Positions 51,482 to 58,632 of a DNA stretch of 64,000 nt are shown here, in pieces. Every line of letters starts with the position of its first letter. Positions within the stretch are counted from its first letter, which is position 1. The translations under genes were made by a program, and so were the position numbers. Under the pieces are notes generated by a model, which was not told where the DNA came from, did not search any database, and saw nothing but the letters and a program-made list of their open reading frames with translations. The DNA comes from an uncultured Eubacteriales bacterium (lineage in GTDB: Bacteria; Bacillota; Clostridia; Lachnospirales; Lachnospiraceae), in assembly GCA_900317515.1 (NCBI GenBank), contig ONHA01000021.1:20823-84822 (forward strand). Reading direction: 5' to 3'.

Positions 51482-51525
51482 GGGCTGTTCGATGACGAGA
51501 AAGTCGGACAGCCCTAAATTATTTT
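51482..51525 (+). terminator. Intrinsic terminator of the orphan transcript
   Basis: 11-bp stem with one wobble pair, GGGCTGTTCGA (51482-51492) with TCGGACAGCCC (51504-51514), then TAAATTATTTTTA. Confidence 0.75.
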
Positions 51526-51618
51526 TATGGGAGATGAGTGAGGCGTTTGCCTTTCTTTTTTTTGCCTTTTTTCCGGCCGCGATGTATAATAATAAAAAGT
51601 TTTATGCAGGAGGCACTT

Positions 51619-52191
51619 ATGTTACTCGATCTCGTAAAAAAGAACCGCAGCTACCGCGGCTATGACCACTCCAGGAAAATCACCGGGGAGGAGCTTCTCT
51701 CCTTTGTGGAGGCCGCCCGTCTCTGCCCGTCGAGCGTGAACGTACAGCCGCTCAAATACTTCCTCGCATGCGAGGAGGGTGTCGTCGCGGCCGTGCAGGC
51801 GGAGACAAACTGGGCGAAGGGCCTGCCGGACCTTGTACTCCCGCATCCGGGCAAGGAGCCGACCGCCTTTATCGTGATCTGCCAGGATCTGAACATCTCC
51901 GATAACCTGGCCCGCTTCCAGAGGGATGTGGGAATCGTCGCCCAGACCATGCTTCTTGCGGCGGTCGAGCAGGGGCTCGGCGGCTGCATGATCGGGAACT
52001 TCAAGGCCGGGTCGGTCAGTAAGGTCCTGGGCCTGCCGGAGCATATCCGCCCGATGCTCATCGTGGCGTTCGGGAAGCCGGACGAGGAGGTGGTCCTCAC
52101 GGACGTGGTCGACGGGAAGACCGCTTATTACCGGGATGCGGAGGACAGGCACTACGTGCCGAAGAGGGCGCTTTCGGAGATTGTTCTCTGA
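51619..52191 (+). CDS. Nitroreductase family protein
   Basis: 190-aa FMN-dependent oxidoreductase fold. The start at 51619 is chosen from GCAGGAGG upstream. N-terminus LLDLVKKNRSYRGYDHSRKI has the R-S-x-R FMN-phosphate pattern; AARLCPSSVNVQPLKYFLA follows near residue 36, and GLGGCMIGNFKAGSVSKVLGLPEHIRPMLIVAFGKPDE covers the C-terminal FMN-binding region. Reactions in the family include reduction of nitro compounds, quinones and flavins. Single-gene unit: AT-rich DNA upstream, strong terminator downstream. Substrate unknown. Confidence 0.88.
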   Translation: MLLDLVKKNRSYRGYDHSRKITGEELLSFVEAARLCPSSVNVQPLKYFLACEEGVVAAVQAETNWAKGLPDLVLPHPGKEPTAFIVICQDLNISDNLARFQRDVGIVAQTMLLAAVEQGLGGCMIGNFKAGSVSKVLGLPEHIRPMLIVAFGKPDEEVVLTDVVDGKTAYYRDAEDRHYVPKRALSEIVL

Positions 52192-52195
52192 CAAA

Positions 52196-52234
52196 AAGAA
52201 AGACGGTTCGCACCGGCTGCGAACCGTCTTTCTT
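52196..52234. terminator. Bidirectional intrinsic terminator
   Basis: Perfect 17-bp stem (52196-52212 with 52218-52234), 5-base loop CCGGC, between the converging nitroreductase and DUF6773-like genes. Confidence 0.88.
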
Positions 52235-52245
52235 ATTTACAACTT

Positions 52246-52716
52246 TCACATTTCATCCGCGTCGGAAGGCTCCTCATCCAGCTCGGCCTTCCGCTTTTTT
52301 GTCGCCCGCATGCTCACCGTGAGCGCGAAGAAGCAGAGCACAGCCGTCAGCAGGGCCGAAAAGATCCCCGCGGCAACGGACCCGACAGGCTTTCCGTAGT
52401 TTCTGAAAGACATAATGCCCATCAATGCGCCGTTCGCCAGACCCGCAATGACGGAAACGATCAGATTCGTCTTTGCATTCATGGGGATGTGCCGGTCCCA
52501 GATCCCTTTGCGCGCGCAGGCGTATGCGAGATAGACACCCAGCACCATAAGCACGCACCATTCGCCGGCGAGGGTCCGGGGCTCCATGGCTCCGCCGGTA
52601 AGATTCTGCACCACGATCGCGATGATGAGACCCCAGAATGCGATCCAGCATCCGTTGTGCTCAATCTTGAGAAGTTCCAGTTCCTGCATTTCATCCAGAT
52701 TATTTTTCCTCTTCAT
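52246..52716 (-). CDS. DUF6773-type membrane protein
   Basis: 156 aa with four hydrophobic segments (about 22-42, 50-66, 82-104 and 108-133), a charged N-terminus (MKRKNNLDEMQELELLKIEHNG) and an acidic tail (ELDEEPSDADEM). Matches in outline the four-helix proteins of unknown function found paired with small Xre regulators in Clostridia. It starts inside the end of the Xre gene (17-bp overlap), so the two form one translational unit. Role is unknown; a membrane sensor or stress protein controlled by its partner is a reasonable guess. Confidence 0.7.
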   Translation of the reverse strand: MKRKNNLDEMQELELLKIEHNGCWIAFWGLIIAIVVQNLTGGAMEPRTLAGEWCVLMVLGVYLAYACARKGIWDRHIPMNAKTNLIVSVIAGLANGALMGIMSFRNYGKPVGSVAAGIFSALLTAVLCFFALTVSMRATKKRKAELDEEPSDADEM

Positions 52717-52915
52717 TTTCTTCTTCCTCCCAGAAAATATCGTTAAGTGTCACGCCGAGTGCCCGGCAGATCTTATTGCAAAGTTTGATTGAGGGATTGA
52801 ATTCCCCGGCTTCGATGAGACCGATCGTCTGCCTGGTCACGTCGACTCTTTTGGCCAGCTCGGTCTGCGAGATGTCTAATTCGATCCGCCGGAATTTCAT
52901 TTTCAGATTCCTCAT
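52700..52915 (-). CDS. Xre-family HTH regulator, 71 aa
   Basis: Compact Cro/C1-type DNA-binding protein. The start at 52915 follows AAAGGAGGTGAT; a longer frame to 52984 runs through the promoter. The HTH reads DISQTELAKRVDVTRQTIGLIEAG, then SIKLCNKICRALGVTLNDIFW, the YozG/SinR-like minimal form. The C-terminus is very acidic (EEEENEEEK). It overlaps the membrane-protein gene by 17 bp; such pairs often regulate themselves. Confidence 0.9.
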   Translation of the reverse strand: MRNLKMKFRRIELDISQTELAKRVDVTRQTIGLIEAGEFNPSIKLCNKICRALGVTLNDIFWEEEENEEEK

Positions 52916-52955
52916 CCGATCACCTCCTTTCCTTAAGTGGCTCCTTCTGATGTTC

Positions 52956-52984
52956 AATATACCACTATATTTTTTGAATGTCAA
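52956..52984 (-). promoter_or_regulatory. Promoter of the xre-membrane protein pair
   Basis: Minus strand: consensus -35 TTGACA (complement of 52979-52984), 17-bp AT-rich spacer, -10 TATATT (complement of 52956-52961). ACTATAT recurs on both sides, a possible autorepressor site. Confidence 0.75.
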
Positions 52985-53048
52985 CTATATGTTGCAAATA
53001 AATTATTTACAGGGCAGATACAATCCGTGAGTGTGTTTTATTTGGGAG

Positions 53049-53077
53049 TTGCAATCCTCCTTGGAAAGGTCTATAAT
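53049..53077 (+). promoter_or_regulatory. Promoter of the chromate-locus LysR gene
   Basis: -35 TTGCAA (53049-53054), 17-bp spacer, -10 TATAAT (53072-53077). An inverted repeat AGATAT/ATATCT (53097-53102, 53111-53116) lies in the leader, possibly an autoregulatory site. Confidence 0.65.
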
Positions 53078-53139
53078 TGAAGCGTTATTAAATGTGAGAT
53101 ATAATAAGCAATATCTTATATGAACAAGGGGTGGGAAAA

Positions 53140-54072
53140 ATGAACATCCGCCAAATGAAATACTGCCTCGAGATCCACCGCGCGGGCAGCCTCCAGAAAG
53201 CCGCCCAGAACCTGGGGCTCACCCAGCCGGCGCTGACCCAGCAGCTCCAGCGCATCGAGAAGGAGCTGGACGTGCGCATTTTTAAAAGAGACGCAAGGCC
53301 GATCGCGCTGACGCGGGAGGGAGAGTACTGCATCCGGTCCTTTGAGAAAATGGTCTTCGAGTACGACCGCATGAACCACCGGATCGCCGACATGAAGAAC
53401 CTCGCGAAGACGGAAATCACAATTGGAATCCCGCCGGTGAGGGCCCAGCAGTTCCTGCCGCTCATCATCCCGGCTTTCCGCGCGGCCTACCCGCAGATCC
53501 GGATCAACTACCGGGAGATCGTCTCCGAGCAGCTCCCGGACGCCCTTAAAAGCGGCAGCATCGACCTTGCGGTCATGGTCCTTGAGAAGTTCGCGAAAGG
53601 GTTCGCCTTCGTCCCGATGGGGACGGACCGGTCCGTGCTCGTCGCGAAGCACCTCTCGCCCTACGCGGCCCTCATCGAGGATAATCTAAAGCCTGACGGG
53701 AGTCTTGATTTTGCCTGCATGAGGGACGTGCCGTTCATTCTGCTCCCGAAGGGGTCCCACCAGCGGAAGACCGCGGATGCGATTTTTGAGAAATACGGGA
53801 TCGAGCCGCCCGTCATCATGGAATCGCACACGGCGGATCTGGCTGTCTCGCTGGCCTCCCTGGGGGAGGGCTGCGCGTTCTGCGGCGAGACCTATCTCTA
53901 TTTCTCAAAAATGAAAAACCTGGACGTGCTCCCGCTCGATGCGGACACGGAGCCTTACCGCTTCGGCGTCGCGGTGCGGTCCGGGATGGAGGACAGCAAG
54001 GCCGCCCATGTATTCATTGACTTCTGCAGGGACATCGTAAGACCGCTGCCGTTCTCGGCGACCGGAGACTGA
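53140..54072 (+). CDS. LysR-type regulator beside the chromate transporter
   Basis: 310 aa. N-terminal winged HTH (MNIRQMKYCLEIHRAGSLQKAAQNLGLTQPALTQQLQRIEKELD) and a periplasmic-binding-like effector domain from about residue 92 (ITIGIPPVRAQQFLPLIIPAFRA). The ATG at 53140 with AAGGGG upstream is preferred to the in-frame GTG at 53131. It lies 28 bp ahead of the two transporter genes in the same direction, so they may be cotranscribed, unlike the usual divergent LysR arrangement. Effector unknown; an anion related to chromate or sulfate is a guess. Confidence 0.9.
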   Translation: MNIRQMKYCLEIHRAGSLQKAAQNLGLTQPALTQQLQRIEKELDVRIFKRDARPIALTREGEYCIRSFEKMVFEYDRMNHRIADMKNLAKTEITIGIPPVRAQQFLPLIIPAFRAAYPQIRINYREIVSEQLPDALKSGSIDLAVMVLEKFAKGFAFVPMGTDRSVLVAKHLSPYAALIEDNLKPDGSLDFACMRDVPFILLPKGSHQRKTADAIFEKYGIEPPVIMESHTADLAVSLASLGEGCAFCGETYLYFSKMKNLDVLPLDADTEPYRFGVAVRSGMEDSKAAHVFIDFCRDIVRPLPFSATGD

Positions 54073-54100
54073 CGCGGAGCCATAATCGGAGTGACAGACT

Positions 54101-54673
54101 ATGAAAAAGAACAACTTGAAAACCGCCGCCATGATCTTCCTCACCTTCTTCAGGATCGGCTGCTTCACTTTCGGCGGCGGCTGGGCCATCGTGGCCCAGA
54201 TGGAAGAAGAATTTGTCAATAAAAGAAAGCTCATCACCAAGGATGAGCTTCTCGATATCGTCGCGGTCGGAAAATCGCTGCCCGGCATCATGATCACGAA
54301 CGATGCGATGCTCTTCGGCTGCCAGGTGGCCGGGATCCCCGGCGGGATCGCGGCGGTCCTCGGCATCACGGCTCCGGCGGTGATCATTTTGTCGATCGTG
54401 ACGGTCTTCTACGGGCTGTTAAAGGACAATCACTGGGTGAAATCGGCCCTCTCCGGGATCCAGGCGGCGGTCGTCCCGATCATCGTGACGGCGGCCATGT
54501 CCCTGGGCGGGGAGATCGTGAAGGAGCGGCGGAAGATGATCACATTCCTCGTCGCGATCGCGCTTCTTCTCTTTGCCCACGTCGGCAATGTGCCGGTCAT
54601 CTTCCTCGCGGTCGCCGCAGCGCTCGTCTGGAGGACCTTTATCAAGAAGAAAGAGGAAGGAGGCGCGCTCTGA
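54101..54673 (+). CDS. Chromate transporter, first half (CHR domain)
   Basis: 190 aa, a single CHR domain of about six helices. Family signature FFRIGCFTFGGGWAIVAQMEEEFVN (residues about 13-37) and the LLDIVAVGKSLPGIMITNDAM segment that follows (GxxPGP-like turn altered to SLPGI). Single-domain members function as pairs in antiparallel orientation, and the next gene supplies the partner, sharing one base pair overlap (TGATG). Known members export chromate, but most genomic pairs have unproven substrates. Confidence 0.9.
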   Translation: MKKNNLKTAAMIFLTFFRIGCFTFGGGWAIVAQMEEEFVNKRKLITKDELLDIVAVGKSLPGIMITNDAMLFGCQVAGIPGGIAAVLGITAPAVIILSIVTVFYGLLKDNHWVKSALSGIQAAVVPIIVTAAMSLGGEIVKERRKMITFLVAIALLLFAHVGNVPVIFLAVAAALVWRTFIKKKEEGGAL

Positions 54674-55209
54674 TGGTCTTTCTCGAACTCTTTATCTCCT
54701 TCATGAAAATAGGCTTCACAAGCTTCGGCGGCCTCTCCATGGTTCCGCTCATCCTGGATGAAATGCGGACCCACGGCTGGATGACGACCCAGGATCTCCA
54801 GAACCTCATCGGCATCGCGGAGATGACGCCGGGTCCCCTCGGGATCAACTGTGCGACCTTTGCGGGCACCCGCACGGCGGGCTTTTTGGGAGGCCTCGCG
54901 GCGGTTTTCGGCGTTCTCATGCCGGCCTTCACGCTCACGCTCATCGTCTCGCTCTTCTTCGTGAAATTCCGGAAGTCCAGCCTCATGACGGACATCTTAA
55001 GCTTCGTGCGCCCGGCCTGCATCGGCATGATCGCCGCGGTGGCGATCGAGCTCTCCGGGGAGAATTTCTTCACGGCATCCGGCATCAACTTCAGGGCGAT
55101 CATCATCGCCGCGGCGGCCTTCTTCGCTCTTCTTAAGATGAAGTGGACGGTGCCGAAGACGATCATCCTCTCATCTCTTATGGGGGTTCTGCTTTACGGG
55201 ATATTGTAA
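54673..55209 (+). CDS. Chromate transporter, second half (CHR domain)
   Basis: 178 aa, partner CHR domain. FISFMKIGFTSFGGLSMVPLILDEM (about residues 7-31) and LIGIAEMTPGPLGINCATFAGTRTAG (with the conserved PGP) are typical. It starts one base inside the upstream stop, so the two halves are probably made in equal amounts. The stop lies 8 bp from the end of the convergent LysR gene with no visible terminator between, so read-through in either direction could create antisense RNA. Confidence 0.9.
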   Translation: MVFLELFISFMKIGFTSFGGLSMVPLILDEMRTHGWMTTQDLQNLIGIAEMTPGPLGINCATFAGTRTAGFLGGLAAVFGVLMPAFTLTLIVSLFFVKFRKSSLMTDILSFVRPACIGMIAAVAIELSGENFFTASGINFRAIIIAAAAFFALLKMKWTVPKTIILSSLMGVLLYGIL

Positions 55210-55217
55210 AATGACGA

Positions 55218-56129
55218 TCACAGCTCCCCGATCTCCTCATGCATGATGCGCGCAAGCTCCTGCGCGGCCTTTGACCGGTAGCCCGAGGGCGGAAACGCGA
55301 GTGCAAGCTCAAGGTAGACGCCGTCCCTTCCTATGGAGAGGTATTCGGTGCTGCCGCGGGCTACGGTTACGGAGGCGTAGGTGAGGCAGAGTCCGAGGCC
55401 CCGTCGGGCCATGGCGAGGGCCAGCGCGGCGGAGATGTTTTCATTTTTCACGATGGGGGTCTTTTTGCAGGCGGAGAAAAGCTGACGCGCGATGTGCCCG
55501 AGGCGCGTGTTCACGTCCCCCAGGATAAATTCAAACCTCGCGGCATCCTTAAAATCGATCCATGTGCGGCCATCCGCATCGGTATGGACATACCGGTGGA
55601 CAGGATGGTCTTTTTTTGCCGCGACGACGACCTCGTCGTTGATCAGGAGTTCGACGTTGGCGTCATTTTTCAGCTTGCGCAGCGGGAAGGCGACGACACC
55701 GAGGTCGAGGGACCCGTCCAGGATGCTGTTCTCGAGCAGGATACTGTCGAGCTCCGTGATCTGGACCGAGACGTCGGGGTAGAGCTCGTAGAACTTTTTG
55801 AGCGCCGGCGGCAGCAGGGACTGGGCCCGGAAGGTGGAGATGCCGAGGCGGACGGTGCCGGTTTTCATTTTCGAGATGTCGTGCATCTGCTCCATGGAGC
55901 TGTGGTAAATGTTGCGGATCTTCTGTGCGTCCGCAAGGAAGATCTCGCCGGCCGGCGTGGGCACCACGCCCCGGGAGGTTCTAAGGAAAAGCTTAGTGCC
56001 GAGCTCGCTCTCGTACTGGGAGAGAAACTGGGAGAGGGAGGGCTGGGCGATCATCAGCCGCTCGGCGGCTCCCCGTATGGAGCCGGTCTCATGGATCGTG
56101 AGAAGGTATTCGATTTCGCGAAGTTCCAT
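55218..56129 (-). CDS. LysR-type regulator divergent from the carboxylate operon
   Basis: 303 aa. HTH at the N-terminus (MELREIEYLLTIHETGSIRGAAERLMIAQPSLSQFLSQYESELG), effector domain from about residue 90 (TVRLGISTFRAQSLLPPALKKFYE). It is read away from the amidohydrolase gene across a 150-bp gap containing a perfect dyad of the LysR T-N11-A type (56166-56182), the classical layout for a divergent activator. The likely inducer is the substrate of the amidohydrolase/transporter/hydratase/lyase gene set (inference). E. coli ybhD occupies a similar place beside ybhI-ybhJ-type genes. Confidence 0.9.
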   Translation of the reverse strand: MELREIEYLLTIHETGSIRGAAERLMIAQPSLSQFLSQYESELGTKLFLRTSRGVVPTPAGEIFLADAQKIRNIYHSSMEQMHDISKMKTGTVRLGISTFRAQSLLPPALKKFYELYPDVSVQITELDSILLENSILDGSLDLGVVAFPLRKLKNDANVELLINDEVVVAAKKDHPVHRYVHTDADGRTWIDFKDAARFEFILGDVNTRLGHIARQLFSACKKTPIVKNENISAALALAMARRGLGLCLTYASVTVARGSTEYLSIGRDGVYLELALAFPPSGYRSKAAQELARIMHEEIGEL

Positions 56130-56165
56130 GTCTGCCTCCGTATAACAAAAATCTATAATTAAACA

Positions 56166-56182
56166 TATAGGCTGTGCCTATA
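56166..56182. promoter_or_regulatory. LysR-type operator, T-N11-A dyad
   Basis: TATAGGC-TGT-GCCTATA is a perfect 17-bp inverted repeat; T at 56168 and A at 56180 are spaced by 11. It lies between the divergent LysR and amidohydrolase genes, 37 bases from the LysR start. Confidence 0.65.
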
Positions 56183-56279
56183 GCCAGTATACCATATTCG
56201 CCCTTTCGGGACAAGGAGGTTCGGACTATGATAAGGACAGGAAAAACGACAGGAAAGTCGTAAAAAAAGGAGGAGCATC

Positions 56280-57161
56280 ATGGAAAACACAAGACAGGGC
56301 TTTCAGGTTCCCTACTGCACCGGCAGAAACTTCCCGAAATACGAGATCCCGGAAGGCGCATGCGACTGCCATCACCACATCTACGACCCGGTCCGGTTCC
56401 CGTACCGTCCGGAGGACGTCCGCAACCAGCCGCCCGCAACGGTGGACTGCTACCGCCTGCTTCAGAAGAAGCTCGGGACGACCCGCAACGTGATCGTCCA
56501 GCCGTCGGCCTACGCGATGGACAACTCCTGCACGCTGGCGGCCCTCAAAGAGATGGGAAAGGGAAACACCCGCGCGGTCGTCGTCATCGACAACTCCGTG
56601 ACCGACGAGGAGCTGAAGGAGATGGACGAGATGGGCGTCATCGGCCTTCGCTTCAACTTAAACTCCGGCGGCGGCCCGAGCAAGCTGGATGAGATCCGGA
56701 AGCTCGCGGAGCGCGTGGCGCCCCTCGGATGGTCCATCAGCTTCTTCATGGCAGCCGACCTTGTGGTCTCCATGGAGCAGTTCCTCCGCGATCTCCCCTG
56801 CGAGGTCGTGATCGACCACAGAGGACACCTTCCGGCAGACCAGGGCATCAATCACCCGGCATTCCCGGTCCTCTCGAGCCTCCTTCGCGACAACAAGATC
56901 TGGCTCAAGCTCACCGGACTCTACATCGACTCCGCAAAGGAAGGCTTCGCGGACACGATCGCGGTAGGAAAAGCGCTCTGCGCCGTGAACCCGGACCGCT
57001 GCATCTGGGGCACCGACTGGCCGCACCCGATCGTCTACGACCGCCACGACCCGATGCCGAACGACGCTTCGATGCTGGACGCTCTCTTTGAGCAGGCAGG
57101 AGACGAGGAGACCGCAAGAAAGATCCTCGTCGACAATCCGGCGAAGCTTTACAGATTCTGA
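56280..57161 (+). CDS. Amidohydrolase-family lactonase/hydrolase
   Basis: 293 aa TIM-barrel hydrolase of the amidohydrolase_2 type, closest in style to 2-pyrone-4,6-dicarboxylate lactonase (LigI) and D-galactarolactone isomerase. The N-terminal CDCHHHIYDP (about residues 30-39) carries the H-x-H type motif, IDHRGHLP (about 183-190) a further His, and GTDWPHP (about 244-250) the catalytic Asp. VIVQPSAYAMDN is also typical. LigI-type enzymes work without a metal, so not all four ligands are required. AAAGGAGG sits before the ATG. It leads the operon ahead of a carboxylate transporter; opening of a carboxylated lactone is the likely task. Confidence 0.85.
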   Translation: MENTRQGFQVPYCTGRNFPKYEIPEGACDCHHHIYDPVRFPYRPEDVRNQPPATVDCYRLLQKKLGTTRNVIVQPSAYAMDNSCTLAALKEMGKGNTRAVVVIDNSVTDEELKEMDEMGVIGLRFNLNSGGGPSKLDEIRKLAERVAPLGWSISFFMAADLVVSMEQFLRDLPCEVVIDHRGHLPADQGINHPAFPVLSSLLRDNKIWLKLTGLYIDSAKEGFADTIAVGKALCAVNPDRCIWGTDWPHPIVYDRHDPMPNDASMLDALFEQAGDEETARKILVDNPAKLYRF

Positions 57162-57196
57162 TGGTATTTAGTTTAAAAAGAACGGGGGAATAAAAA

Positions 57197-58510
57197 ATGT
57201 TAGGAATCGTCATCATCGCGGCCATCGCGCTCGCCATCTTCCTCGGTGCCCGCACCAAGATCAACACAGGTCTCTTCTGTATGGTATTTGCCTACATCAT
57301 CGGCTGCTTCGTCATGGGCTTAAAACCCAAGGCGATCATCGGCTACTGGCCGACCAGCACGATGTTCGTCATCCTGTCAGTATCGCTTTTCTACAACGTC
57401 GCCGCGATCAACGGCACGCTTGAGAAAATGTCCAGCTCCCTCCTCTACGCCTGCCGCAAATTCCCGGGCCTTCTGCCCTACGCGCTGCTCGCGGTCGCGG
57501 TCATTCTCTCGGTCATGGGAGCCACCTACTTCACGGTTCTAGCCTTCCTGGCCCCGATCACCCTCCTCATCTGCGAGGAGTCCAAGATGGACAAATTAAC
57601 CGGCGCGATCGCCATCAACTGCGGCGCTCTGGCCGGCGGCAACTTCCCGACCTCCAACCTCGGCGTCGTGTTCCGCGGCCTTGCGGACACCGCCTATGAG
57701 AACAATCCGGATCTCACCGCGATCGACACCTTCGGCGCGGAAATGCAGATCTTCCTCTTCGCCGTCGTCTTCTCGATCATCCTGGTCACGATCGTCCGCT
57801 TCGGCTTCAAGAGCAACCGCAACATCGGCAAGGGCGTCGAGTTCAAAAAGCCGGAAGCCTTCACCGCTCCGCAGAAGACTACTCTTACGCTGATGATCGC
57901 GATGATGGTCGTGGTTCTCATTTTCCCGCTGCTCAAAGTCCTTATGCCGGCAAATGAAGCCATCTCCTCCATCGCCGGCAAGGTCGATGTCGGCCTCGTC
58001 GCCATCATCTTCGCGGTCATCGCGCTGCTTCTCAAGCTCGCTCCGCAGAAGGAAGCGATCGCCCGCATCCCGTGGAACACCATCATCATGATCGCCGGCG
58101 CGGGCATGCTCATCGCCGTCGCGGTCGAAGCCGGCACGATCGAGGCGCTCTCGAACTGGATCGGCTCCAACGTTCCGAGATTCCTCGTACCGATCGCCTT
58201 CAGCATCGTCGGCGCGATCATGAGCTTCTTCAGCTCCACGACGGGCGTTGTCGCCCCGGCTCTCTTCCCGCTGATCCCGGGTCTTGCCGAGGCTACCGGC
58301 CTCTCCGCGATCAGCCTCTTCGCCTGCACGGTCCTGGGCGCCCAGTCGAGCGCGATCAGCCCGTTCTCGTCCGGCGGCAGCCTGATCCTCGGCTCCTGCG
58401 GCAATGAGGAGGAGAGAAACACTCTCTTCAACCGCCTGCTCTTTGTGGCGGTCCCGATCAGCGTCGGCGTCGCGGCGGTCTTCAACTTCATCGTAGCCAT
58501 GATCCTGTGA
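57197..58510 (+). CDS. Di/tricarboxylate transporter (MatC/DASS-type)
   Basis: 437-aa membrane protein of the ion-transporter superfamily. About 11 hydrophobic segments; the N-terminal MLGIVIIAAIALAIFLGARTKINTGLFCM matches MatC-type dicarboxylate carriers. The two halves have SxxG-rich re-entrant loops: NCGALAGGNFPTSNLG (about 140-155) and SSTTGVVAPALFPLIPG (about 354-370). GGGGGAAT precedes the ATG. It lies 35 bp after the amidohydrolase gene and before a 12-bp hairpin. The probable substrate is a C4-C6 di- or tricarboxylate (or its lactone) for the adjacent enzymes. Confidence 0.85.
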   Translation: MLGIVIIAAIALAIFLGARTKINTGLFCMVFAYIIGCFVMGLKPKAIIGYWPTSTMFVILSVSLFYNVAAINGTLEKMSSSLLYACRKFPGLLPYALLAVAVILSVMGATYFTVLAFLAPITLLICEESKMDKLTGAIAINCGALAGGNFPTSNLGVVFRGLADTAYENNPDLTAIDTFGAEMQIFLFAVVFSIILVTIVRFGFKSNRNIGKGVEFKKPEAFTAPQKTTLTLMIAMMVVVLIFPLLKVLMPANEAISSIAGKVDVGLVAIIFAVIALLLKLAPQKEAIARIPWNTIIMIAGAGMLIAVAVEAGTIEALSNWIGSNVPRFLVPIAFSIVGAIMSFFSSTTGVVAPALFPLIPGLAEATGLSAISLFACTVLGAQSSAISPFSSGGSLILGSCGNEEERNTLFNRLLFVAVPISVGVAAVFNFIVAMIL

Positions 58511-58517
58511 TAAAAGG

Positions 58518-58548
58518 TGCTCCTCATAGAATTCATCTATGAGGAGCA
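58518..58548 (+). other. 12-bp hairpin after the transporter gene
   Basis: Perfect stem TGCTCCTCATAG (58518-58529) with CTATGAGGAGCA (58537-58548), 7-base loop. TTCGAAAAT follows rather than a U tract, so it may protect or process the upstream mRNA rather than terminate. A weak -10-like TATAAT (58586-58591) lies between it and the next gene. Confidence 0.6.
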
Positions 58549-58632
58549 TTCGAAAATAAGTAAGTGCATTTTTCCCGTATTCATGTATAATAAATACATC
58601 AGCTAATTCCAGAAATGAAAGGAGAATCACAC

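Larger units (their letters stand above)
51179..51525 (+). ncRNA. Orphan purine-rich transcript, unknown class
   Basis: A transcription unit of about 345 bases with a consensus promoter and an intrinsic terminator but no frame longer than a few codons on its own strand. GC is far below that of the neighbours, and the sense strand is mostly A and G. It holds two perfect AAAGGAGG sites (51217-51224, 51441-51448) and one GGGAG (51303-51307), each followed by a tiny frame: seven codons from ATT at 51233, eight from TTG at 51317 (MKGKSKSP), seven from GTG at 51456 (MKLQNIH). Small hairpins occur, for example TTATTC/GAATAA near 51390-51406. It could be a small RNA, a multi-micropeptide mRNA, or a ribosome-site decoy. 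I recognise no known RNA family. Confidence 0.6.

Noticed and set aside
54101-55209. Frameshifted single chromate transporter gene
   Set aside because: Each half is a complete CHR domain with its own start; split pairs are a normal form of the family.
58518-58548. Intrinsic terminator after the transporter gene
   Set aside because: Strong stem, but the following bases are TTCGAAAAT with no T run; kept only as an unclassified hairpin.
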